A stretch of DNA of 64,000 nucleotides, from positions 5,069,269 through 5,133,268 of the forward strand of contig OZ025267.1 of NCBI GenBank assembly GCA_964019165.1. Reading direction: 5' to 3'. Positions 15,601 to 26,660 of the stretch are shown here, piece by piece. The stretch comes from Mastigias papua (lineage: Eukaryota; Cnidaria; Scyphozoa; Rhizostomeae; Mastigiidae). The number at the start of each line of letters is the position of its first letter. Within the stretch, counting starts at the first letter, position 1. The position numbers and the translations under genes are program-made. The notes under the pieces were generated by a model that did no database searches, was not told the origin of the DNA, and was given only the letters and a program-made list of their open reading frames with translations.

Positions 15601-18600
15601 TAAGGCTATAGCCTTGGTATTTTGCTCAAAAATGACCAAATTTGAAATTGATTGATTTTGATTGCAAATTGAAAAGTGATGAAAATGAGCGATTTTTGGC
15701 CAAACAGTAAGGCTATAGCCTTGGTATTTTGCTCAAACATGACCAAATTTGAAATTGATTGATTTTGATTGCAGATTGAAAAGTGATGAAAGTGAGCGAT
15801 GTTTGGCCGAAAAGTAAGGCTATAGCCTTGGTATTTTGCTCAAAAATGACCAAATTTGAAATTGATTGATTTTGATTGCAGATTGAAAAGTGATGAAAAT
15901 GAGCGATTTTTGGCCAAAAAGTAAGGCTATAGCCTTGGTATTTTGCTCAAACATGACCAAATTTGAAATTGATTGATTTTGATTGCAGATAGAAAAGTGA
16001 TGAAAATGAGCGATTTGTGGCCAAAAAGTAAGGCTATAGCCTTGGTAGTTTGCTCAAAAATGACCAAATTTGAAATTGATTGATTTTGATTGCAGATTGA
16101 AAAGTGATGAAAATGAGCGATTTTTGGCCAAAAAGTAAGGCTATAGCCTTGGTATTTTGCTCAAAAATGACCAAATTTGAAATTGATTGATTTTGATTGC
16201 AGATAGAAAAGTGATGAAAATGAGCGATTTTTGGTCAAAAAGTAAGGCTATAGCCTTGGTATTTTGCTCAAAAATGACCAAATTTGAAATTGATTGATTT
16301 TGATTGCAGATAGAAAAGTGATGAAAATGAGCGATTTGTGGTCAAAAAGTAAGGCTATAGCCTTGGTATTTTGCTCAAAAATGACCAAATTTGAAATTGA
16401 TTGATTTTGATTGCAAATTGAAAAGTGATGACAATGAGCGATGTTTGGCCAAAAAGTAGGGCTATAGCCTTGGTATTTTGCTCAAAAATGACCAAATTTG
16501 AAATTGATTGATTTTGATTGCAAATTGAGAAGTGATGACAATGAGCGATTTTTGGCCAAACAGTAAGGCTATAGCCTTGGTATTTTGCTCAAACATGACC
16601 AAATTTGAAATTGATTGATTTTGATTGCAGATTGAAAAGTGATGAAAGTGAGCGATGTTTGGCCGAAAAGTAAGGCTATAGCCTTGGTATTTTGCTCAAA
16701 AATGACCAAATTTGAAATTGATTGATTTTGATTGCAGATTGAAAAGTGATGAAAATGAGCGATTTTTGGCCAAAAAGTAAGGCTATAGCCTTGGTATTTT
16801 GCTCAAAAATGACCAAATTTGAAATTGATTGATTTTGATTGCAGATAGAAAAGTGATGAAAATGAGCGATTTTTGGTCAAAAAGTAAGGCTATAGCCTTG
16901 GTATTTTGCTCAAAAATGACCAAATTTGAAATTGATTGATTTTGATTGCAGATTGAAAAGTGATGAAAATGAGCGATTTTTGGCCAAAAAGTAAGGCTAT
17001 AGCCTTGGTATTTTGCTCAAAAATGACCAAATTTGAAATTGATTGATTTTGATTGCAGATTGAAAAGTGATGAAAATGAGCGATTTTTGGCCAAAAAGTA
17101 AGGCTATAGCCTTGGTATTTTGCTCAAAAATGACCAAATTTGAAATTGATTGATTTTGATTGCAGATAGACAAGTGATGAAAATGAGCGATTTTTGGTCA
17201 AAAAGTAAGGCTATAGCCTTGGTATTTTGCTCAAAAATGACCAAATTTGAAATTGATTGATTTTGATTGCAAATTGAAAAGTGATGACAATGAGCGATGT
17301 TTGGCCAAAAAGTAAGGCTATAGCCTTGGTATTTTGCTCAAAAATGACCAAATTTGAAATTGATTGATTTTGATTGCAGATTGAAAAGTGATGAAAATGA
17401 GCGATGTTTGGCCAAAAAGTAAGGCTATAGCCTTGGTATTTTGCTCAAAAATGACCAAATTTGAAATTGATTGATTTTGATTGCAGATTGAAAAGTGATG
17501 AAAATGAGCGATTTTTGGCCAAAAAGTAAGGCTATAGCCTTGGTATTTTGCTCAAAAATGACCAAATTTGAAATTGATTGATTTTGATTGCAGATTGAAA
17601 AGTGATGAAAATGAGCGATTTTTGGCCAAAAAGTAAGGCTATAGCCTTGGTATTTTGCTCAAAAATGACCAAATTTGAAATTGATTGATTTTGATTGCAG
17701 ATAGAAAAGTGATGAAAATGAGCGATTTTTGGCCAAAAAGTAAGGCTATAGCCTTGGTATTTTGCTCAAAAATGACCAAATTTGAAATTGATTGATTTTG
17801 ATTGCAGATTGAAAAGTGATGAAAATGAGCGATATTTCGCCAAAAAGTAAGGCTATAGCCTTGGTATTTTGCTCAAAAATGACCAAATTTGAAATTGATT
17901 GATTTTGATTGCAGATTGAAAAGTGATGAAAATGAGCGATATTTCGCCAAAAAGTAAGGCTATAGCCTTGGTATTTTGCTCAAAAATGACCAAATTTGAA
18001 ATTGATTGATTTTGATTGCAAATTGAAAAGTGATGACAATGAGCGATTTTTGGCCAAAAAGTAAGGCTATAGCCTTGGTATTTTGCTCAAAAATGACCAA
18101 ATTTGAAATTGATTGAGTTTGATTGCAGATAGAAAAGTGATGAAAATGAGCGATTTTTGGCCAAAAAGTAAGGCTATAGCCTTGGTATTTTGCTCAAAAA
18201 TGACCAAATTTGAAATTGATTGATTTTGATTGCAGATTGAAAAGTGATGAAAATGAGCGATGTTTGGCCAAAAAGTAAGGCTATAGCCTTGGTATTTTGC
18301 TCAAAAATGACCAAATTTGAAATTGATTGATTTTGATTGCAGATTGAAAAGTGATGAAAATGAGCGATTTTTGGCCAAAAAGTAAGGCTATAGCCTTGGT
18401 ATTTTGCTCAAAAATGACCAAATTTGAAATTGATTGATTTTGATTGCAGATTGAAAAGTGATGAAAATGAGCGATTTTTGGCCAAAAAGTAAGGCTATAG
18501 CCTTGGTATTTTGCTCAAAAATGACCAAATTTGAAATTGATTGATTTTGATTGCAGATTGAAAAGTGATGAAAATGAGCGATATTTCGCCAAAAAGTAAG

Positions 18601-20929
18601 GCTATAGCCTTGGTATTTTGCTCAAAAATGACCAAATTTGAAATTGATTGATTTTGATTGCAGATTGAAAAGTGATGAAAATGAGCGATTTTTGGCCAAA
18701 AAGTAAGGCTATAGCCTTGGTATTTTGCTCAAAAATGACCAAATTTGAAATTGATTGATGTTGATTGCAGATTGAAGTGATGAAAATGAGCGATATTTGG
18801 CCAAAGAGTAAGGCTATAGCCTTGGTAGTTTGCTCAAAAATGACCAAATTTGAAATTGATTGGTTTTGATTGCAGATAGAAAAGTGATGAAAATGAGCGA
18901 TTTTTCGCCAAAAAGTAAGGCTATAGCCTTGGTATTTTGCTCAAAAATGACCAAATTTGAAATTGATTGATTTTGATTGCAGATTGAAAAGTGATGACAA
19001 TGAGCGATTTTTGGCCAAAAAGTAAGGCTATAGCCTTGGTATATTGCTCAAAAATGACCAAATTTGAAATTGAGTGAGTTTGATTGCAGATAGAAAAGTG
19101 ATGAAAATGAGCGATTTTTGGCCAAAAAGTAAGGCTATAGCCTTGGTATTTTGCTCAAAAATGACCAAATTTGAAATTGATTGATTTTGATTGCAGATTG
19201 AAAAGTGATGAAAATGAGCGATTTTTGGCCAAAAAGTAAGGCTATAGCCTTGGTATTTTGCTCAAAAATGACCAAATTTGAAATTGATTGATTTTGATTG
19301 CAGATTGAAAAGTGATGAAAATGAGCGATTTTTGGCCAAAAAGTAAGGCTATAGCCTTGGTATTTTGCTCAAAAATGACCAAATTTGAAATTGATTGATT
19401 TTGATTGCAGATTGAAAAGTGATGAAAATGAGCGATGTTTGGCCAAAAAGTAAGGCTATAGCCTTGGTATTTTGCTCAAAAATGACCAAATTTGAAATTG
19501 ATTGATTTTGATTGCAGATTGAAAAGTGATGAAAATGAGCGATATTTCGCCAAAAAGTAAGGCTATAGCCTTGGTATTTTGCTCAAAAATGACCAAATTT
19601 GAAATTGATTGATTTTGATTGCAAATTGAAAAGTGATGAAAATGAGCGATATGTCGCCAAAAAGTAAGGCTATAGCCTTGGTATTTTGCTCAAAAATGAC
19701 CAAATTTGAAATTGATTGATTTTGATTGCAGATTGAAAAGTGATGAAAATGAGCGATTTTTGGCCAAAAAGTAAGGCTATAGCCTTGGTATTTTGCTCAA
19801 AAATGACCAAATTTGAAATTGATTGATGTTGATTGCAGATTGAAGTGATGAAAATGAGCGATATTTGGCCAAAGAGTAAGGCTATAGCCTTGGTAGTTTG
19901 CTCAAAAATGACCAAATTTGAAATTGATTGGTTTTGATTGCAGATAGAAAAGTGATGAAAATGAGCGATTTTTCGCCAAAAAGTAAGGCTATAGCCTTGG
20001 TATTTTGCTCAAAAATGACCAAATTTGAAATTGATTGATTTTGATTGCAGATTGAAAAGTGATGAAAATGAGCGATGTTTGGCCAAAAAGTAAGGCTATA
20101 GCCTTGGTATTTTGCTCAAAAATGACCAAATTTGAAATTGATTGATTTTGATTGCAGATTGAAAAGTGATGAAAATGAGCGATTTTTGGCCAAAAAGTAA
20201 GGCTATAGCCTTGGTATTTTGCTCAAAAATGACCAAATTTGAAATTGATTGATGTTGATTGCAGATTGAAAAGTGATGAAAATGAGCGATTTTTGGCCAA
20301 AAAGTAAGGCTATAGCCTTGGTATTTTGCTCAAAAATGACCAAATTTGAAATTGATTGAATTTGATTGCAGATTGAAAAGTGATGAAAATGAGCGATGTT
20401 TGGCCAAAAAGTAAGGCTATAGCCTTGGTATTTTGCTCAAAAATGACCAAATTTGAAATTGATTGATTTTGATTGCAGATTGAAAAGTGATGAAAATGAG
20501 CGATGTTTGGCCAAAAAGTAAGGCTATAGCCTTGGTATTTTGCTCAAAAATGACCAAATTTGAAATTGATTGAATTTGATTGCAGATTGAAAAGTGATGA
20601 AAATGAGCGATGTTTGGCCAAAAAGTAAGGCTATAGCCTTGGTATTTTGCTCAAAAATGACCAAATTTGAAATTGATTGATTTTGATTGCAGATTGAAAA
20701 GTGATGAAAATGAGCGATGTTTGGCCAAAAAGTAAGGCTATAGCCTTGGTATTTTGCTCAAAAACGACCAAATTTGAAATTGATTGATTTTGATTGCAGA
20801 TTGAAGTGATGAAAATGAGCGATGTTTGGCCAAAAAGTAAGGCTATAGCCTTGGTATTTTGCTCAAAAACGACCAAATTCGGCACCTTGGGGTTTCCCTG
20901 GTATCATGCGCACTAATCCTGATCTGTCG

Positions 20930-21125
20930 GAGATTTGAAATAGGGCTGCCAGGTCGTGTTGTCGCGGGCGTCAATTTCTCCTAATGTTGCTACTAGGTAT
21001 CTATTTGCTACTGGGTGGTGAGCATTGAGTGAACATTCCAACTTTAGTCAGAGGCTTCGGCTGGAATCATCGATGGTCCTGTCAGCAGTCAAGCTCTCTA
21101 AGCACTCTGCCACTCGCTACTGTAT
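20930..21125 (-). repeat. Degenerate tRNA-related SINE-like repeat
   Basis: The stretch shares phrases with the copies at 41045-41240 and 49640-49965: a GGTAYCTATTTGCT segment followed by ACTGGGTGG, then ATCGATGGTCC and a tail resembling a tRNA read on the minus strand. It is more decayed than the other two. It lies directly beside the end of the satellite. Borders are approximate. Confidence 0.5.
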
Positions 21126-21365
21126 ATGCCCTCGATAACTACCAAATTTAGCCCGTGAGATGATGGCCCCATCTACAAGACAACGAGGGTGATGGGCTTG
21201 GTTACAAAGCCGCTAGACAGCAAATTTAAACAGTACTCCCGGTCAATGATAAAAAAATACAGTCGTTGAACAGAGGAACTTACCTACACTAGATTCAGAG
21301 TAATAGGATTGTACTTAACAATCAGGACGACGACAAAAAGAAATCATTTTAATTATAAACGAATC

Positions 21366-21737
21366 ATATGGCTATTCCAGTGGTTACATTGTGACAAATC
21401 CGGTATGACTAATCCAGTACAGTATGACAAATCCAGACGTTTCGACTCAGCCTTGAGCCATCCTCGGTAAAGAGAAGAGGGGAGAAGGGATATTAAAGGG
21501 GAAGCACAATACGTGGATCAAAACCCACGTGATGTCAAGTACTACTTACAATACTGTTTCCTACTGTTTTTCATTTGACATCACGTGGGTTTTGATCCAC
21601 GTATTGTGCTTCCCCTTCAATATCCCTTCTCCCCTCTTCTCTTTACCGAGGATGGCTCAAGGCTGAGTCGAAACGTCTGGATTTGTCATACTGTACTGGA
21701 TTAGTCATACCGGATTTGTCACAATGTAGCCATATCA
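21366..21737. mobile_element. Foldback (hairpin) element, arms about 165 bp, loop 36 bp
   Basis: The left arm, ending at 21538, is almost a perfect reverse complement of the right arm, starting at 21575; the 36-bp loop lies between them. The outer parts carry a short motif several times: GACAAATCCGGTATGAC, ACTAATCCAGTACAG, TATGACAAATCCAG. Subterminal motif repeats of this kind are typical of transposase binding sites in non-autonomous DNA transposons. The left arm has about 9 extra bases near 21374-21383 (ATTCCAGTG region). No coding capacity is seen. The near identity of the arms implies recent insertion or gene conversion. Confidence 0.85.
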
Positions 21738-22650
21738 AAGCTGCGATTTCCAGCTCATACATTAATAGGATTGTGCAGCTTGTCATCCATTAGGGAAATG
21801 ATAGGTCGGTAAGTTTTGGAAATAGCATTTACAACCTGGCAGAGGAGTGATGGCCGAAACAAAAGAAATAACTATGTCAAATGATAATATAAACATGAGT
21901 TTAAAACGGTAAATTTACGTTGGGAATTCACCATCTTTCAAAATTCTTAACTATATATTCCTCTGAAAAATAATTTAAGTACAATAACACTGTGCTGTTA
22001 AGTCAAACCAAAGTCGTCACGAGGTATAGTTTGCATGATAATATTACTACCTATAAAGAATTATATACAATCGCCACAGGATTTTTTATTTCTCTTAACG
22101 CTTCTTGGAGGACTTTGCTGAGCTGCAAGAAAACACCAGACTGATTCAATGCAGAGATCTAAAAGGTATTATGTGTAGCAAAAACTGCATGGATAAGCAA
22201 GTTTACTATCAGGAAGGGGGTCAGACAGAGCACCACATCAAAGAAAACAAATGGTAGATACAGATGACATTTGATAACTCTTTACTGCCTGAAAATTGGG
22301 ACATTCTCCACCACTACGAAATATGCTTAAGTGAATTAACAATGGCAAAGATAGAGCAGGAAGCTGTTAATGTCTTATTCTACCAATAGTCAAAATAGAC
22401 GCTGGTACAAGAGCATTTGTCTCCCAAGGAGCTCTGATATTTAATGAGCAACCGGCAATGGGAATGAGCCTTAATTCTATTAATTTTAAAGAAAGATAGA
22501 TAACCAAAGTTCTGCAAAAGAAACCGTTTAATCTCAATTCATTTCCACTTTATTTACAGTTGACTAATTAAATAGCTACTAAGCTAGTTCATGCCAATAG
22601 CCTTAAAGTTGACTTTGATAGCATTTTATTTATTACACAGGATCAGAATG

Positions 22651-22812
22651 GCTGCGAAACATTTGAGGACGCTATAAGGTCTATTTCTTCCCACCCTACT
22701 TGACCAATCATCATTCAGGATTCTGACCACACATGTTCAAGCTAGGCCCATTTTGAATGATGATTGGTTGGGAGAAAATAGACCTGATAGGGCTCTCAGA
22801 CATTTGGCGGCT
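22651..22812. mobile_element. Palindromic MITE, arms about 60 bp
   Basis: The left arm 22651-22717 and right arm 22753-22812 are imperfect reverse complements around a roughly 35-bp loop; the core is GATGATTGGT...GGGAGAAAATAGACCT. The same core occurs inside the larger palindrome at 42545-43100, so this is a dispersed family and not a chance hairpin. No coding capacity is seen. Confidence 0.7.
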
Positions 22813-22897
22813 GTGCTCACAGGACATTTACTTTACCGTGCTGCATCTCATATACTGAAAAGCAGTCTTGTATAAAACTGCACAAAATGTTCTACTA

Positions 22898-23551
22898 CAC
22901 TACCGTTCAAAAAGTGTTGGGACGATTCGAAGTTTCGAAGGACGTTTATGTTAAAAGCTTTAAACAACATGCATTTGATCCTCTCTTATCAAAAAAGACA
23001 ACTGACTATTACCATGAAATTTTTATAAGACATTGTTTATGTTTCAAAGCTTTTCAGCTGCACCACAGTACTCGAAAAAGATTAACCGAAAAATTTTTCT
23101 AGGCCAAAAACATGAACATGACATTTATCAAACGTCATGAAATATCATACGAGAAGCGTTTGCAAATTGTTTTTACAAAAATAATGGTAAAAGCTATCAA
23201 GAAATTTCAACAATTGTAGGCTGCTCAAAGAATGCACCTTTCGCTGTATGCAAAAAGTTCTTTAAATTTAGAACCGTAAAATATCTGCCAAGGGTTGGTA
23301 GACCAAAGAAGATCAAGATGCCAAGACATGAAAGGTCTTTATTAAGAGTGCTGCGATGTAGAAGGTTTGAACCTTTGCAAAATATTGTGTTAGCGTGCAA
23401 AAAAGGCTAACTTTTGAAACATTAGCAAAAAACACAGCAAGAAAAGTCATTAAAAAATATAGCTTTAAAAGCCGAATAGGAAAACAATCTTCATTGATAA
23501 CAAAAATTAATCACAATAACTTATCGTCCCAACACTTTTTGAACGGTAGTG
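22898..23551. mobile_element. Tc1/mariner transposon, internally deleted, TA-flanked
   Basis: Perfect 29-bp terminal inverted repeats, each starting CACTACCGTTCAAAAAGTG, bound a 654-bp element. TA dinucleotides lie immediately outside both ends (22896-22897 and 23552-23553), as expected for Tc1/mariner target duplication. The interior keeps only the front part of a transposase gene. An intact Tc1 element is roughly 1.6 kb, so the catalytic half has been lost. Intact ends mean it could have been moved by a related transposase supplied elsewhere. Confidence 0.9.
23136..23520 (+). pseudogene. Truncated Tc1-like transposase remnant (DNA-binding part only)
   Basis: Conceptual translation on the plus strand shows the layout of a Tc1 transposase N-terminus. 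There is a first helix region (YEKRLQIVF), then NGKSYQEISTIVGCS as the helix-turn-helix, then RVGRPKKIK, matching the GRPR-type motif between the two paired-like subdomains. A second helix-turn-helix follows (LTFETLAKN...ARKVIKKYSFK). The frame shifts by one base near the AAAAATAATGG at 23180-23190, and a stop interrupts it near 23408. The DDE/D catalytic domain is absent. It is therefore a dead fragment that could at most have encoded a DNA-binding peptide. Confidence 0.7.
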
Positions 23552-23554
23552 TAT

Positions 23555-23825
23555 ATTGCTAGAAAGAATTTCCAACTCTCCTCCTTTAGGTTTCCTATAA
23601 AAATATTTTCCGAACACTCGAACATTCAATAACTCGAGCATGAGATAACTCGAACAAAGTTCGACTAGAATTCCTACAGTTGACATTCGATAACATCTGC
23701 TCGCATTATCGAACGTTCGCACTATCGAGCAGTCGTTCTATAGGAAACAGGCGAATTGAAAATTCGTTCAAGCTAGTGTTCGCGGTGTCGAGCAGTAGTC
23801 GAACTATCGAATGATAACTGCATTT
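23555..23825. repeat. Cluster of degenerate TCGAA-rich short repeats
   Basis: Variants of ACTCGAACA, ATCGAACG, CTATCGAGCAG and TTCGAC recur about every 15-20 bp in both orientations. The edges share TTTCCTATAAAA and CTATAGGAAAC in opposite orientation. It looks like the body of an old foldback or MITE, but no clean termini were found. Confidence 0.4.
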
Positions 23826-23929
23826 ACTTATGCAAAATTTTTCTCAATTTCTGGCAACGCATAAACTCTTTTTAGCGAGCAAAAATACCCTATCTGAGAA
23901 TCAAATAATCCCAAAATATATTTGCAATG

Positions 23930-24238
23930 CTGGTGTTGCACGTGATATTTCTCTTTTCCGGGCAGATTTTTACATTTTCATGTAGTAGAAAGATTTCGCT
24001 AAAACTTCATCGCTTCCTTTTTCAAACTATTACTGCAAACAGGAGATATAAGTTCCTAATGTTAAAGCAATTCCCCAGGATATTCGATATAGGTTCTCCT
24101 TTGAAAGACCTACTGAGTGGACCCTCCCCATCCACATTTCTCGTATACTGATTTCAAGTTTGCAGAGATATTCCTAAAATATTTCTCCTTTCAAGGTTTA
24201 TTTTGCCTTATCTTCTAGATGTTGCTAGTTGAGTTACA
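23930..24238. repeat. Left arm of a 309-bp inverted repeat pair
   Basis: This segment, from CTGGTGTTGCACGTGATAT to GTTGCTAGTTGAGTTACA, is repeated in reverse complement at 25336-25644 with about 95% identity by eye. Similar protein-like translations on opposite strands of the two arms simply reflect this repeat. Confidence 0.85.
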
Positions 24239-24645
24239 TCCTAGACAGCCATTTGTACATAATGTGGCGATAGCGGTGGCGCGAGCTAGCAAAGATTGAG
24301 GGAGACGGATCAAGAACCGCAGAGATTTTTGAGACACACATTTTTATATACAAGAAATTTGACTATCAATGCCATTAAATCTAAACGGTCATACATCAAA
24401 ATCGTCTTCTATACGCAGATTGATTTTCCTTCCAAAGCAAGTTAAATGATGTATTGCGAGACAGAAGAAAGTTTATGGTGAGTTTATGGGATGAAAAAAC
24501 GCTGTGAGAGCTTTGGTAAATGAAAATAATTTACTAGTTATAAAATTATGCAGTGTTATTAGTGAATACTGTAAAGCTTATCTTCAAAATCGCAGTAAGA
24601 TCGCAGAAAGTATGCGAGGAAGCTTAAATGATTGGGCAGGTGAGG

Positions 24646-24691
24646 GGATTTCTATTCACCGCACCATGTACGGCGCGGCGAATAGAAATCC
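24646..24691. repeat. Short inverted repeat, 17-bp arms
   Basis: GGATTTCTATTCACCGC (24646-24662) pairs with GCGGCGAATAGAAATCC (24675-24691) with one mismatch. Just downstream, CCTGGAAT and ACTAATAAAAA are repeated two to three times up to about 24760. It lies in the spacer between the 309-bp arms. Confidence 0.55.
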
Positions 24692-24989
24692 TGGAATGGA
24701 CTAATAAAAACCTGGAATTTTAAGAGACTAATAAAAAACCTGGAATGGATCAAATTGTAAATGCAGTACTTGTCAATGCTTGCCTACCAGCCACAAATAA
24801 TATCAAAATAGACAATAGCTTTTTTTACTTTCGTAATGGATATCTTATTTATTTATTTCAGTGCTTTTCGATTTTGATTAGTTAACGCTGTATATATGTA
24901 TATAATCATGTATATATTTTGTTAGCTAGTGTTTTTTTAAATCGAATTAAAATAATTATACATACAAATGTACAAATGACAGTCTAGGA

Positions 24990-25335
24990 TGTACAAACTT
25001 TTCTATAAGAATATAGTTTCTAAGGATAGCAAGTCTCAAGATTGCTGAAATTGAAGAATAATTTAAGAATAGTGCAAGGCTCAAGTTTCATCAAGGGTGA
25101 GATGCTCTGCCTATTTGAGTTTTCTTTAGAAAACAGACAGATGTGAACTTCATTTATCGGCTCTCTGAGTCATTATACTTAAATGCAACACAGCAACTAT
25201 TTGGGGAGCGTCAGATACATACTTTTCACAATAAGAATATAGTCTATACGAGTATTAATGCTCAAAATCACAAAAATTTAAAAATAATTTAAGAATATTC
25301 CTAGGCTCAAATTCAAAACATTTTAAGAATAAGTG
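24990..25335. repeat. Dispersed repeat, copy 1 (related to 41985-42290)
   Basis: The sequence shares an ordered set of phrases with 41985-42290: AATTTAAGAATA..GC.AGGCTCAA, then GAGTTTTCTTTAGAAAACA, GTGAACTTCATTTATC, CTGAGTCA, and ATGCTCAAAATC.C.AAAATTTA. The common order over about 300 bp supports shared descent. It lies inside the spacer of the 309-bp inverted pair, so it may be part of a larger composite element. Confidence 0.6.
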
Positions 25336-25644
25336 TGTAACTCAACTAGCAACATATAGAAGATAAGGCAAAATAAACCTTGAAAGGAGAAATATTTTAG
25401 GAATATCTCTGCAAACTTGAAATCAGTATACGAGAAATGTGGATGGGGAGGGTCCACTCAGTAGGTCTTTCAAAGGAGAGCCTATACTGAAGATCCTGGA
25501 GAATTGCTGCAACATTAGGATCTTATATCTCCTGTTTGCAGTAATAGTTTGAAAAAGGAAGCGATGAAGTTTTAGCGAAATCTTTCTTCTACATGAAAAA
25601 GCAAAAATCTGCCCGGAAAAGAGAAATATCACGTGCAACACCAG
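25336..25644. repeat. Right arm of the 309-bp inverted repeat pair
   Basis: This is the reverse complement of 23930-24238. Together the arms bound a 1.7-kb structure with a spacer of about 1.1 kb, consistent with a foldback-type element or two opposed copies of one repeat. No target duplication was identified at the outer edges. Confidence 0.85.
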
Positions 25645-25864
25645 GTTTTTGCGTGAGGTGCTTTTATAGAGCAAAAAGCCTCTGACTCCATCCTTGTTTC
25701 TGAAACTGATCAAAACTGATTTTCTCTTCACTTTCTATTGTTTTTTATGCGTTCTGATTGGCATATGAGGATGCAAACAAATGGGATGATTGGCTCAAAA
25801 CATTTTTTCCCTTGCTCATTTAAGTATAAATATGGAATTATGGCTTTGATTGCTTTAAAGTAGT

Positions 25865-26225
25865 GTTACACGGGCAGTTCTTTTGCAACTTGTCTCGCAA
25901 CGCCATTGCGACACAAGCTGTAAAACGATTGTCCCGTGTTACTGCAAATTCTATGCCATGCAACTCAGCATGTGTTGACACCGCAACCGTTGCCTGAAGT
26001 AGAAGTCAGGTTTACTTTTCGCTACGATTGCCAGCATTTTTGCAACTTGCAACGCAATCATACGTCTAGCGCAGGCGCAGTATGGTTTTAATTCTAAAAA
26101 TAGCAGAGAAGGAAATGACCCCAGGAAGTGATGAAATGGCAGAAATTTTGACGTCTTGTAAAACAAAAGAATTATTTGGATACCATTGCAAGTTGCAACG
26201 ATCGATGCTATAAAAGGTGCTGTCT
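25865..26225. repeat. Possible MITE beginning GTGTTACACGGGCAG
   Basis: Bases 25865-25945 carry GTGTTACACGGGCAG and the inverse-like CCCGTGTTAC, with repeated GCAACTTG, GCAACGC and CGCAACG phrases that return near 26046-26060 and 26190-26205. The style resembles non-autonomous DNA elements. The termini are not defined and no coding is seen. Confidence 0.35.
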
Positions 26226-26423
26226 CAATAAGTTTTCAAAGAGAGGATTCTGTTTTGAGTTCTCTTTGCTAGACACCTAACACTACACTACATTACTGCA
26301 CAGAATGCTTTCTCCTTTTGTACTATAAGCAATTGAACATGCAGGGATCTTTGCGTTAATTACACAAAGTACCTCGTTGGATTGTACGTTTGGTATATGA
26401 AGAAAAATTAAGACACGAATTTA

Positions 26424-26660
26424 TACTGTATCGGATTACGCTCTAGTCCGCTAGAAAACTTGTATCGGAACAGCTTCCCGCTTTACGCACACGCAAGTGA
26501 TGCGATGGAAAACTTGTTCGGCTGAACCGATAAAACTTTGTAATGTTTCGAAAGCGGAACATTGCTGAGCCTGTACTATTCAAAAGCTGCACCGGCACAG
26601 TACAAAAGCTACTAATGGAAGCAGTTTTATTAGCAAATCAAACGGTGACCCGATACAGTA
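26424..26660. mobile_element. Short MITE, 237 bp, with TACTGTATCGG termini
   Basis: TACTGTATCGG at 26424 is mirrored by CCGATACAGTA ending at 26660. Similarity continues a few bases inward (ATTACG against GTCACC). Related CGGAAC and TACAAAAGC phrases recur inside. It has no coding capacity. It lies about 250 bp beyond the stop of SCOC. Confidence 0.6.

Larger units (their letters stand above)
1..20879. repeat. 107-bp satellite DNA array, about 195 tandem copies
   Basis: A 107-bp unit repeats without interruption from the first base to 20879. Each unit begins with the perfect 10-bp palindrome GGCTATAGCC, followed by TTGGTATTTTGCTCAAAAATG, and ends with TTTTTGGCCAAAAAGTAA. Copies differ by a few substitutions and 1-3 bp indels, for example GATTGAAGTG for GATTGAAAAGTG, GATATTTCGCC for GATTTTTGGCC, and CCAACAACTA for CCAAAAAGTA. 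The array runs off the left edge, so its full size is unknown. Length, homogeneity and higher-order structure fit a centromeric, pericentromeric or other heterochromatic satellite; which one cannot be told from sequence. Open reading frames in it (up to 153 codons, minus strand) are by-products of an AT-rich unit with few stops and are not genes. Confidence 0.98.

Noticed and set aside
1..20879. CRISPR-like array
   Set aside because: Units are contiguous tandem copies with no unique spacers, and the genome is eukaryotic.
1..20885. Open reading frames of 61-153 codons on the minus strand repeating a peptide such as FEQNTKAIALLFGQ
   Set aside because: They follow the 107-bp satellite, change frame with every unit (107 is not a multiple of 3) and end wherever the unit supplies a stop. 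There is no sign of selection on protein.
23927..25731. Two similar 74- and 102-codon frames on opposite strands
   Set aside because: Their similarity is explained by the 309-bp inverted repeat; no conserved domain.
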